DNA from: Chloroflexota bacterium
GTDB taxonomy: Bacteria > Chloroflexota > Dormibacteria > Dormibacterales > Dormibacteraceae
Reading direction: 5' to 3'
DNA length: 11,362 nucleotides
NCBI GenBank assembly: GCA_005879675.1
Contig: VBJE01000218.1
Location: 1-11,362, forward strand
Positions 1 to 6,943 of the stretch are shown in pieces; the stretch's first letter is position 1; each line of letters opens with the position of its first letter. Under the pieces are notes generated by a model. The model was not told the origin of the DNA, ran no database searches, and saw only the letters and a list, made by a program, of their open reading frames with translations. Both the position numbers and the translations under genes were made by a program.

Positions 1-136
1 CCTCGACCGCCCCATAACCGATCTCGCGCAAGCGAGCAAGCACGCCGCCGAGGCGCGACGGATCCTGGAGCTGGGCCCTGACGGTGTAGAGCTGAACCGC
101 GATCACGAGGCGCGTCTCACCGAATGGACAGGCTAA
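1..136 (+). CDS. 3' end of an unidentified gene (partial, runs off the left edge)
   Basis: Reading from base 2, 44 codons stay open to a TAA at 134-136. Almost all third positions are G or C, as in the recognised genes here, so this looks like real coding sequence rather than leader. The visible peptide is polar and helix-prone (it contains AEARRILELGPDGVELN) and ends in LTEWTG. I do not recognise the family from this tail. Its stop lies 6 bases before the GTG, and 12 before the ATG, that could start the alpha-mannosidase on the same strand. The two are therefore probably in one operon, perhaps with translational coupling. The start and the rest of the gene are outside the window. Confidence 0.55.
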   Translation, partial: LDRPITDLAQASKHAAEARRILELGPDGVELNRDHEARLTEWTG

Positions 137-142
137 CGTTCT

Positions 143-2614
143 GTGTGCATGGGGACGGCGCTGGGCACGGACCTCGCGACGAAGCGAGATCAGCTCCTGG
201 CAGCGACTCAACGCTTGAGCGCACCGCTGGAGCTTTCCGCTTTCCTGGTCCGGGGCGAGCCTGTCGCTTTTGCGGAAGCGAGTCGCGGCCGATACGCGCC
301 ATTCGACGTCGGCGAGAGTTGGGGCCCGCCCTGGAGCACGACCTGGTTTCACATCCGGGGACGCGTCCCGTCCGAATGGTCGGACCAGAACGTGGTCGCG
401 GTATTCGACATCGGCTTCGAGGGAAGGCACACGGGCTTCACCTGCGAAGCCCTCGCGTGGCATGACGGCCGCCCGTGGCGGGGCGTCGACCCCAACCATC
501 GCTGGCTGCCGATCACCTCACCTGACGTCGACTTCTACCTGGAGGCTTCGGCGATCCCGACCGCGGTGGTCTCGGGGCCGGCCGATGCCCCGTCGATGAT
601 CGCGCTCCGCGAATCTGCCGCCAAGGCGTTCGTCTTCCGGCAGGCCGAGCTGCGGGTCCAGGATCCGGCCGCGCGCAAGATGGCCCTCGACTTCAAAGCT
701 CTGTACGACCTTGCCGGGGCACTCCCCGATGGCGACCGCCGCACCGAGGTCCTGAAGGCGCTGGATCGCTTTGCGAAGAGCGACGATGCCGGCGAGTTGG
801 AGGCCGCCCTCGCGCGTCCGAGCACCTCGCCGCACGTGATCACCGCCGTCGGCCATGCCCACATCGACACGGCGTGGCTGTGGCCGCTGCGCGAAACCCG
901 ACGGAAGTGCGCGCGCACGTTCTCGACCGCGCTCGCGCTCATGGACGAATACCCCGACTACCGCTTCGCGTGCTCGCAGCCGGCCCAGTACGCGTGGATG
1001 AAAGAGTCGTACCCGGACGTCTTCGAGGGAATACGCCAGAAGGTGACCGCCGGCCAGTGGGAACCGGTCGGCTCGATGTGGGTCGAGGCGGACTGCAACC
1101 TGCCGTCGGGCGAGGCGCTGGTCCGCCAGTTCTTGCAGGGCAAGCGCTTCTTCATGAAGGAGTTCGGGGTCGACACGCGAGAGCTGTGGCTGCCGGACGT
1201 GTTCGGCTATCCGGCCTCGTTGCCGCAGCTCATCGCGGAGTCAGGCGGCGAATACTTCTTGACCCAGAAGCTCTCCTGGAACGACACCAACAAGCCGGCA
1301 CACCACACGTTCATGTGGGAGGGAATCGACGGCACGTCGGTCTTCACTCACTTCCCGCCCGCGGACACCTACAACGGCGATTTCAGCGCGGGAGAGATCG
1401 TGAAGAGTGCGGCCGACTACAAGGACCAGGACCGCTCTTCGCATTCCCTGTACCTCTACGGATGGGGCGATGGGGGCGGTGGACCGGAGCCGGACATGAT
1501 CGAGTCGGCGCGCCGGCTGGGCAGCATCGAGGGCGCGCCGCGCGTCGAGCTCGGCCGAGCGTCGGAATTCTTCGCCGGCGCCAGGCGAGAAGCCCGCAAC
1601 CTGACGACGTGGGTCGGAGAGCTGTACTTCGAGCTGCACCGAGGCACCTACACATCGCAGGCGCGCACCAAGAAGCTGAACCGCCGCGCCGAACAGGCGT
1701 TGCGCGAGGCGGAGATTTGGTCGGTGGCGGTGGGAGCTGATTACCCGGCAGGCATCCTGGAGACGGCCTGGAAGCGCCTCCTCATCAACCAGTTCCACGA
1801 CATCCTGCCCGGCTCGAGCATCGACTGGGTGTACGAGGACGCCGAGCGTGAGCTCGAGGCGGTGGTCGAGACGGCCGGAGGCGTCATCACCTCCGCCCAG
1901 TCCGCCGTCGCCGGTGTCGGTGACAACCTGGTGGTCTTCAACCCGAACTCGCATGCGCGTCGCGAGGTGGTTGAGGTCGACGGGCAGCCCCGATGGATCG
2001 AAGCGCCCTCGTGCGGATGGCGGTCGGTGGACGAGCAGGCCGAATCCCAGGTCGAACCGGTGTCGATCTCCGGCCGGGTCATGCAGAACGGTCTGCTCCG
2101 CGTGACATGGGACGAGGAGGGCCTCCTCACGTCGATATGGGACAAGGAGGCGGGAAGAGAGGTTCTCACGTCCGGCGCGCGCGGCAACCTTCTCCAGCTG
2201 CATGAAGACAACCCCAAGAACTGGGACGCCTGGGATGTCGATGCGGACTATCGCCTTCACGCGGTGGATGTCACAGCGCTCGCGACAGCCAAGATCGAGG
2301 CCGATGGTCCCCTGCGCGCGGCGGTCAGGTTCGTCCGCGAGTTCGGCGCGTCGAAGCTCGAGCAGCGGATGAGGTCGACTGGCGGGAAGCGCACAAATTT
2401 CTCAAGGTGGCGTTTCCCGTCGCCGTCCTTTCGCCGAGGGCGACGTATGAGATCCAGTTCGGCCACGTCGAGCGCAGCACGCACACCAACACGAGTTGGG
2501 ACCAGGCCCGGTTTGAGGTGTGCGCTCATCGCTGGGCTGATCTCGGCGAAGCGGGCTACGGGGTCGCGCTGCTCAACGACTGCAAGTACGGCTACGACAT
2601 CCTCGGCTCGGTGA
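143..2614 (+). CDS. GH38 alpha-mannosidase, N-terminal and catalytic part (gene frameshifted near 2370)
   Basis: Retaining exo-alpha-mannosidase of glycoside hydrolase family 38, which releases mannose from alpha-mannosides; no signal peptide is visible, so probably cytoplasmic. The catalytic domain starts near residue 232 with GHAHIDTAWLW, where H240 and D242 match the zinc ligands of the family. LPDVFGY holds the expected nucleophile D352, WGDGGGG is at 441-447, and FHDILPGSS supplies the third zinc ligand H552. The middle helical domain (about 494-575) and the start of the C-terminal beta domain follow. Only residues 1 to about 743 are homologous. After the ATG codon at 2369 the frame shifts, and the last 80 residues are out-of-frame, arginine/serine-rich sequence. 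The true continuation is in another frame (2371-3060), so the whole gene spans 143-3060. The start is GTG 143 or ATG 149; neither has a strong ribosome binding site. An intact protein would be about 985 residues, usual for bacterial GH38. The gene is either a recent pseudogene or an assembly error. Confidence 0.85.
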   Translation: MCMGTALGTDLATKRDQLLAATQRLSAPLELSAFLVRGEPVAFAEASRGRYAPFDVGESWGPPWSTTWFHIRGRVPSEWSDQNVVAVFDIGFEGRHTGFTCEALAWHDGRPWRGVDPNHRWLPITSPDVDFYLEASAIPTAVVSGPADAPSMIALRESAAKAFVFRQAELRVQDPAARKMALDFKALYDLAGALPDGDRRTEVLKALDRFAKSDDAGELEAALARPSTSPHVITAVGHAHIDTAWLWPLRETRRKCARTFSTALALMDEYPDYRFACSQPAQYAWMKESYPDVFEGIRQKVTAGQWEPVGSMWVEADCNLPSGEALVRQFLQGKRFFMKEFGVDTRELWLPDVFGYPASLPQLIAESGGEYFLTQKLSWNDTNKPAHHTFMWEGIDGTSVFTHFPPADTYNGDFSAGEIVKSAADYKDQDRSSHSLYLYGWGDGGGGPEPDMIESARRLGSIEGAPRVELGRASEFFAGARREARNLTTWVGELYFELHRGTYTSQARTKKLNRRAEQALREAEIWSVAVGADYPAGILETAWKRLLINQFHDILPGSSIDWVYEDAERELEAVVETAGGVITSAQSAVAGVGDNLVVFNPNSHARREVVEVDGQPRWIEAPSCGWRSVDEQAESQVEPVSISGRVMQNGLLRVTWDEEGLLTSIWDKEAGREVLTSGARGNLLQLHEDNPKNWDAWDVDADYRLHAVDVTALATAKIEADGPLRAAVRFVREFGASKLEQRMRSTGGKRTNFSRWRFPSPSFRRGRRMRSSSATSSAARTPTRVGTRPGLRCALIAGLISAKRATGSRCSTTASTATTSSAR

Positions 2615-3060
2615 TGCGACTGTCACTGCTCCGCGCGCCCACCCACCCGGATCCCAACGCGGATCGGGGCAAGCACCGCTTCCAGTACGCGCTCATGCCT
2701 CATCCAGGAGACTTCCGCGAAGCAGGCGTGATCGCCGCCGCGGAGGACCTGAATCATCCGCTGCGCGTGGTGCGTGCCGGGCTGGCACCAGGTCAGCAGC
2801 GGTCGCTCTTCGAGGTCGATCGGCAGCAGGTTGTGATCGAGGCGATCAAACGCGCCGAAGACTCTGACGCCGTGATCGTGCGCCTGTACGAGGCGTGGGG
2901 AGGCAGCTGTCGAGCGCGCGTGCGGACGTCGCTGCCGGCGTCTCGGGCCTATGTTTGCGACCTCCTCGAGCGAGAGCGCGAGCAGGTGGCGATGGACAAC
3001 GGAGAGCTCGAGGTCGAGGTCAGGCCTTTCAAGGTCCTGACGCTGAAGCTGGTGCCGTAG
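2407..3060 (+). CDS. GH38 alpha-mannosidase, C-terminal part (displaced frame)
   Basis: This is the remainder of the alpha-mannosidase that begins at 143, read in the -1 frame relative to it. Homologous sequence is visible from 2371 (EVDWREAHKFLKVAFPV), so GTG 2407 is an internal valine codon and not a real start. The GH38 C-terminal signatures follow in order: YEIQFGHVER, THTNTSWDQARFEVCAHRW, GYGVALLNDCKYGYD, then LSLLRAP and HRFQYALMPH. The tail ends in a beta-rich stretch finishing KVLTLKLVP. This domain shapes the active site in GH38 enzymes but carries none of the zinc ligands or the nucleophile, so it could not act alone. The frame is open upstream only to a TGA at 2203-2205. The last 32 bases overlap the tail of the membrane-protein gene on the opposite strand. 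No ribosome binding site supports independent translation. Confidence 0.8.
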   Translation: MAFPVAVLSPRATYEIQFGHVERSTHTNTSWDQARFEVCAHRWADLGEAGYGVALLNDCKYGYDILGSVMRLSLLRAPTHPDPNADRGKHRFQYALMPHPGDFREAGVIAAAEDLNHPLRVVRAGLAPGQQRSLFEVDRQQVVIEAIKRAEDSDAVIVRLYEAWGGSCRARVRTSLPASRAYVCDLLEREREQVAMDNGELEVEVRPFKVLTLKLVP

Positions 3061-4096
3061 CCAGCCGCCGCGCCGGCCACCAGGCGGCGATGGCCAGCGC
3101 CACCATCAGTCCGATCTCGACCAGCGTCCAGCGGTTCAGGCGGATCGCAAAGCTCGTGCTGTTGACGTACGGGACGGCGATCACCCAGCCCGCCGCGATC
3201 GGCGCTCGCCACGCCCAGGCCGGCCTCTCTTCCCAAACAATCCAGGCGGCGGTGCTGAACAGACACAGGTCCGAGCCGTGGAGGTAGGGGACCACCAGGA
3301 GCGAGCCGATGGCTCCGGCGGCGATCACGAGCCCTGGCGAATGGCGCAGCCTGTGCGCGGTCACCAGCGCGGCCGCCGCGATGCCAACCCTGAGCGCGCT
3401 GGCGGCGATCCCCGTGACGCCGAACGCCCCCTCGACCGTGAGGTTGCTGGCCCCTTCCGGCAGCGTGCCGCGAAGCTGAGCGGCGTAGGCGGCGATCCCA
3501 TCGGGCCCCATGGACGCCAGCGCCGCCACGCCCAGGACCGCGCCGATTCCGACCCAGGAGGCGAACGCGCGATAGCGCCCCGCGACGAGAAGCGCGAAGG
3601 GCAGGAGCAGGGCGGTGTTGGGCTTCAGGTAGAGAAGCGAGAGCGCCAACCCGGCTGCGACGTCGTTTCGCTGGCGCGCAAATCGCGTCGCCAGGACGGC
3701 GCCGGCAGCGACGAGGGGTGCGACCTGGCCGAGGTTCAGGGCGTGCACCACCCACCATGGCCCGAGCGCCGCGGCCGCGTAGAGCCAACGCTCGAGCCCC
3801 GAGTTGCGTGATGCCCATAGCAGTGCCCCGAAGAGCGCCACCAGGTCGACGGCCGCCCATGTCCAGTAGGCGAGCCAGTACGGAAGCGGGGTCAGCGGCG
3901 CCGTCAGCCACGCGTCTGTGGGCGGGCTGAGGAATGGCTGCGCGATCTGCCCGGGAACCAGCTGCTTCTGGGCCGCCGCGACCGCGGCCTGGTCATAGAT
4001 GAGCGCCCATCCCTGGTGCAACCCCACGACGGCGGCCGCCAGGTATGTGTGGAAGTCGATGCCGATCGGCTCGTATCGATTCAGGGCGTCGAGCAC
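3029..4096 (-). CDS. GT87/DUF2029-like polytopic membrane glycosyltransferase candidate
   Basis: The 355-residue product is very hydrophobic, with about eight to ten predicted membrane spans and no soluble domain. Its pattern fits the GT87/DUF2029 group of GT-C glycosyltransferases, which use polyprenyl-phosphate sugars outside the membrane and include mycobacterial PimE. There is an acidic DFHTYLAAA motif in the first loop (D14), NLGQVAPL at 121-128, and YLKPN at 156-160. The donor and acceptor cannot be read from the sequence. GTG 4096 is the first standard start, but it has no ribosome binding site and leaves out a hydrophobic helix (LWLPAAFLVVGIALVLDAL) that is open in frame back to a TGA at 4154-4156. 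A longer start, for example the non-standard ATC at 4148-4150, is possible. The gene follows the Gfo/Idh gene on the same strand and is probably cotranscribed with it. Its stop lies inside the mannosidase tail. Membrane protein is near certain; GT87 is likely. Confidence 0.72.
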   Translation of the reverse strand: MLDALNRYEPIGIDFHTYLAAAVVGLHQGWALIYDQAAVAAAQKQLVPGQIAQPFLSPPTDAWLTAPLTPLPYWLAYWTWAAVDLVALFGALLWASRNSGLERWLYAAAALGPWWVVHALNLGQVAPLVAAGAVLATRFARQRNDVAAGLALSLLYLKPNTALLLPFALLVAGRYRAFASWVGIGAVLGVAALASMGPDGIAAYAAQLRGTLPEGASNLTVEGAFGVTGIAASALRVGIAAAALVTAHRLRHSPGLVIAAGAIGSLLVVPYLHGSDLCLFSTAAWIVWEERPAWAWRAPIAAGWVIAVPYVNSTSFAIRLNRWTLVEIGLMVALAIAAWWPARRLATAPASASGP

Positions 4097-4142
4097 CAGG
4101 GCGATGCCGACGACCAGGAACGCCGCCGGCAGCCAGAGGCGT

Positions 4143-5162
4143 CTAGAGATTCGTCAGCTCCACGACCTCTCCACGTTCGGCGGATGCATACGCGGCCAGG
4201 ATCAACTTCAGCACGTTCACGCCCTCGACCTCGGTGTTCAGAGGTCGCCGTCGCTCGCGCAAGCAGGCGATGAAATCGACAACCTCGAGGGCATACGTGT
4301 CCGGTGCGACCGCACCGACGTCCTGGACGACAACCTCTTCGCCGCGGCGCGGCTTGAAGTGCAACCTGCGGCCGTCGCTCCACAGGCTGCCGTCCTCGCC
4401 GGCGGCGGAGAACCGTTCGGTGCAGCCGGCCGGCTCATACGCCCAACCGGTGACGATCGACCCGACCGTGCCGTCCGCAAACTCGACCAGCACGTGGGCC
4501 GTGTCCTCGCCCTCCATGAACGCAAGGCGATGCCGGGTGAGCAGCGCGGTCACCCTGACCGGGACGCTGTCGACGAGATGCAGGAGCAGGTAGTTCGGGT
4601 GATACCCGGTGTCGATGAGCTCGCCACCGCCGCTCGTCGCCCTGGTCGCCCGCCATCCAAGCGTCTCCGCCGTGACGTCGAGCGCAAAAACGTCAGTGGT
4701 CCGAGCGGCGTAGACCTTGCCCAGCTCGCCCCGACGAATCATGTCGCGGGCCGTCGCCACGGTGGGCAGGAAGAGCTGGTTGTGAGCGCACATCAGCGTC
4801 ACGCCCGCAGCCGCTACGGCCCGGGCTACCACGTCGGCCTCCTCCAGGGTGAGGCAGAGGGGCTTCTCGCACAGGATGTGCTTTCCCGCGGCGGCCGCCG
4901 CCACGATCGCGTCTTTGTGCAGGTGGTGCGGCAGGCAGATGTCCACCGCGTCGATCAGCGGCGACGTGACCATCTCCCGATAGTCGAGGAAGACCTGGAC
5001 GTCGCCCAGGCGCTCCGCGCGCTGGCGCGCGCGCTCGCCGTCCACGTCCGCGATGGCCGTGACGTGAGCATGATCGGCCGCCTGCAGATAGCCGGGGATG
5101 TGATGGCCGGCGATGTTGCCCGCTCCGATGATCCCGACCCGGATCTTCGTGTCCCTGCTCAT
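4143..5162 (-). CDS. Gfo/Idh/MocA family NAD(P)-dependent oxidoreductase
   Basis: The 339-residue product has the usual length and order of this family of sugar, polyol and inositol dehydrogenases. The N-terminal Rossmann fold shows VGIIGAGNIAGHH at 9-21 (a GxGxxA dinucleotide-binding loop) and an acidic AIADVD strand end at 36-41. The cofactor and catalytic motif CEKPL is at 98-102. The C-terminal alpha/beta domain contains GGGELIDTGYH at 178-188, where D184 and H188 sit at the usual catalytic positions. The protein is cytoplasmic, with no signal peptide. Which sugar it oxidises or reduces cannot be told from these motifs. The start is ATG 5162, which matches the family N-terminus; no strong ribosome binding site is visible. 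It is transcribed divergently from the acetamidase gene across 120 bases. The GT87-like gene follows within about 46 bases or overlaps its stop, so the two probably share a transcript. Confidence 0.92.
   Translation of the reverse strand: MSRDTKIRVGIIGAGNIAGHHIPGYLQAADHAHVTAIADVDGERARQRAERLGDVQVFLDYREMVTSPLIDAVDICLPHHLHKDAIVAAAAAGKHILCEKPLCLTLEEADVVARAVAAAGVTLMCAHNQLFLPTVATARDMIRRGELGKVYAARTTDVFALDVTAETLGWRATRATSGGGELIDTGYHPNYLLLHLVDSVPVRVTALLTRHRLAFMEGEDTAHVLVEFADGTVGSIVTGWAYEPAGCTERFSAAGEDGSLWSDGRRLHFKPRRGEEVVVQDVGAVAPDTYALEVVDFIACLRERRRPLNTEVEGVNVLKLILAAYASAERGEVVELTNL
4158..4161 (-). promoter_or_regulatory. Possible ribosome binding site for a longer start of the GT87-like gene
   Basis: On the minus strand GGAG lies 7 bases before an in-frame ATC codon (4148-4150), inside the last codons of the Gfo/Idh gene. 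If used, it would add 18 residues and restore the first membrane helix of the GT87-like protein, with translation overlapping the Gfo/Idh stop (4143-4145). ATC is a very rare start codon, and GGAG also encodes part of the Gfo/Idh tail, so the match may be chance. Confidence 0.25.
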
Positions 5163-5282
5163 GTCACGTCGCTTGCGTATCTTGGCAGCGCGCCATCTTC
5201 GGGAATCGACCTGGTCGCCGGCGAGCCGCTGATTGCGAGATGCTTTCGCAGATCAGCGTTGCAACGAAATGAGGTGATCAGG
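5163..5282. promoter_or_regulatory. Divergent intergenic region with short palindromes
   Basis: This 120-bp gap must carry the promoters of both the Gfo/Idh gene (minus) and the acetamidase gene (plus). It contains a perfect 10-bp palindrome, CGTTGCAACG, at 5257-5266. Just upstream is an inverted repeat TGCGA-N7-TCGCA at 5234-5250. Both lie on the acetamidase side, immediately before its ribosome binding site. They could be a repressor operator or a weak leader hairpin. I could not identify convincing -35/-10 boxes, and palindromes this short can occur by chance. Confidence 0.35.
5271..5277 (+). promoter_or_regulatory. Ribosome binding site fixing the acetamidase start
   Basis: GAGGTGA lies 5 bases before ATG 5283 and is the best Shine-Dalgarno match in the window. 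It decides the start of the acetamidase gene. The same frame stays open far upstream (to about 3999), but that part is antisense to the Gfo/Idh gene and codes for nothing recognisable. Confidence 0.8.
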
Positions 5283-6218
5283 ATGACGACGAGATCCCCT
5301 GTTGAGGTGGTGCCGAGTTCGTACAGCTACGTGTTCAGCCCCTATCGAGAACCGATCGCACGGGTGAGTCCCGGCCGCCAGGTGGTGGTTCACTGCGACG
5401 ACGCTTTTGAAAGTCGAATCCGGTCCCGGGAGGACATCCCCAGCAGGTCGCTCGCCGGCGCCAAATTCTTGAATCCACAAACCGGACCCATCTACATCGA
5501 GGGCGCCGAGCCCGGCGATACTCTCGCTGTCCACATCGAAGACATCACCGCCACCAGGGACTTTGCCGTCAGCTGCCTGATCCCGTACTTTGGCGGGCTC
5601 ACCTCGACGGCGCTCACTCGCACGCTTCAGCCCTCGCTTGAGGAGAAAGTCTGGATCTGGAAGCTCGAGGGAAACGATCTGCGCTGTGATGAGCTCCGAA
5701 TGTCGCTGCCCTGGAAGCCTTTCATGGGGACGCTGGCAGTCGCCCCGGACCTCGAGGCGATAAGCACGCTCGCCCCCGGGCCGTTCGGAGGCAACATGGA
5801 TGTCCCGGATGTTTGTCCCGGCAACATCGTCTATCTGCCGGTCTGGAACCAGGGTGCGCTCTTCTATACCGGCGACACTCATGCCCGTCAGGGTCAGGGG
5901 GAGCTCTGCGGAGTCGCGCTGGAGATCACGTCGAAGGCGACCTTTGTCTTCGAGGTGATCAGGAGCCGGCCGATATCATGGCCGCGGATCGAGTCGCCGG
6001 ATCGGATCATGACCGTCGGCAGCGCTCGCCCGATGGAAGACGCCGCGCGCATCGCTTACGCCGAGCTGGGGGCGTGGCTGGAGGCGGACTACGGCTGGTC
6101 CCGCCTGGACGCCTACCAGTTGATGACCCAGGCTGGAGAGCTCTACGTCGGCAACATGGTGGACACGACCTATTCGCTGGTGGCGTCGATCTCGAAGCAG
6201 TACGTCAAACGCGTGTAG
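5283..6218 (+). CDS. Acetamidase/formamidase family protein (FmdA/AmdA)
   Basis: The 311-residue product belongs to the family that hydrolyses short amides such as formamide or acetamide to the acid and ammonia. Conserved blocks are NPQTGPIYIEGAEPGD at 64-79, GPFGGNMD at 166-173 and GDTHARQGQGE at 197-207. These are the family's usual glycine-rich loops, and the length is typical of its short bacterial members. There is no signal peptide or membrane segment, so it is probably cytoplasmic. The start at ATG 5283 is supported by a good ribosome binding site. The exact substrate is not certain: many members are annotated by similarity only, and no amide transporter or regulator is adjacent. It is divergent from the Gfo/Idh gene and converges with the methyltransferase gene, leaving 11 bases between the two stops. 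It is most likely its own transcription unit. Confidence 0.9.
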   Translation: MTTRSPVEVVPSSYSYVFSPYREPIARVSPGRQVVVHCDDAFESRIRSREDIPSRSLAGAKFLNPQTGPIYIEGAEPGDTLAVHIEDITATRDFAVSCLIPYFGGLTSTALTRTLQPSLEEKVWIWKLEGNDLRCDELRMSLPWKPFMGTLAVAPDLEAISTLAPGPFGGNMDVPDVCPGNIVYLPVWNQGALFYTGDTHARQGQGELCGVALEITSKATFVFEVIRSRPISWPRIESPDRIMTVGSARPMEDAARIAYAELGAWLEADYGWSRLDAYQLMTQAGELYVGNMVDTTYSLVASISKQYVKRV

Positions 6219-6229
6219 TCGCGAAGGGC

Positions 6230-6943
6230 TCAGCGGCGCCGGCATAGGAACAGGTCCCTGATGCGCTTGTGGCTCACCACCGACGCGGTGAATCCGACCT
6301 TCCGCAGCAGCCGCAGCCACACCGCGCGAGCGAAAAGTCCATGGGTTTGGCGTTCGTGCACCACCCGCACGGCCCCTTGCCTGTCACGGAGCAGGATTCC
6401 GAAGTCGACCAGGATCGTCGTGTCGCTCGGGTCAGGATCTGTGGTCCATTGCACGTAACGCAAGCTGCGGTCCTCTGAATCGCTGCCGCCGTGGTCTGTG
6501 CTCGGAACAAAGGTCTCGCGCAGCTCATCGGGAACGAACAGAGCAACGCCTCCAGGCCGACAGTGAACGAACGCCGTCTCCATGACCGCTCGCAAATCCG
6601 ATTCGGTGCGCATGTGGCACACCGCGTCGTGAACGAAGACCGCATCGAAGGTCCTGCCCAACCGTAGCGTTCGTATGTCGCCTTGAAGGTGCTCGCACTC
6701 GGGATTCACCGCTCGATTGACCGCCAGCATCTGAGGGGACATGTCGACGAGAGTCATCGCGAAGCGAGCTTTGAGATGGAAGGCGTTGTTTCCGCTGCCA
6801 GACCCAAGGTCGAGCACGGTGCGAGGCGGACGACTGGATGACTTGCGCAACAAGCGCTCAAAGAAGGCAGCTTCTTCCCGAAACTCGGCCGGACCCGCCA
6901 TGATCGGCCACCATTCGGCGAGTTCGTCGTAGAGCTTCATCAC
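6230..6943 (-). CDS. Class I SAM-dependent methyltransferase
   Basis: The 237-residue soluble protein has a Rossmann-like methyltransferase fold. Motif I, VLDLGSGSG, is at 43-51. The acidic residue after strand beta2 is D67 in LVDMSPQML, the D of QGDIRTL is at 89, and motif IV is FDAVFVHDAVCHM at 99-111. The post-motif RPGGVALFV (129-137) is typical. The N-terminus, YDELAEWWPIMAGPAEF, resembles a common group of uncharacterised small-molecule methyltransferases, and the C-terminal half probably forms the substrate cap. The substrate cannot be assigned. The start is GTG 6943 or the adjacent ATG 6940, and AGGTG overlapping the GTG is the only Shine-Dalgarno-like sequence. Base composition is somewhat lower in GC (several lines at 57-63%) than the acyl-CoA dehydrogenase next to it (up to 73%), a weak hint of different ancestry. 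It is a single gene, convergent with the acetamidase gene and divergent from the acyl-CoA dehydrogenase gene. Confidence 0.88.
   Translation of the reverse strand: MMKLYDELAEWWPIMAGPAEFREEAAFFERLLRKSSSRPPRTVLDLGSGSGNNAFHLKARFAMTLVDMSPQMLAVNRAVNPECEHLQGDIRTLRLGRTFDAVFVHDAVCHMRTESDLRAVMETAFVHCRPGGVALFVPDELRETFVPSTDHGGSDSEDRSLRYVQWTTDPDPSDTTILVDFGILLRDRQGAVRVVHERQTHGLFARAVWLRLLRKVGFTASVVSHKRIRDLFLCRRR

Noticed and set aside
1241..2260. 339-residue open frame on the minus strand
   Set aside because: It lies wholly within the alpha-mannosidase gene on the plus strand, has low-complexity composition and no family motifs; such shadows are expected in GC-rich genes.
2366..2376. Programmed -1 ribosomal frameshift in the mannosidase
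   Set aside because: The sequence around the junction (cggatgagg) is not a slippery heptamer, and conserved family residues are missing there, so deletion or assembly error explains it better.
3999..5282. Upstream extension of the acetamidase frame, giving a 739-residue fusion protein
   Set aside because: The extra part is antisense to the Gfo/Idh gene and matches no family. The amidase family start and a good ribosome binding site lie at 5283.
6218..6230. Possible shared terminator between acetamidase and methyltransferase genes
   Set aside because: The 11-base gap has no stem-loop with a T-run; the nearby GGCGCC palindrome is too short to call.
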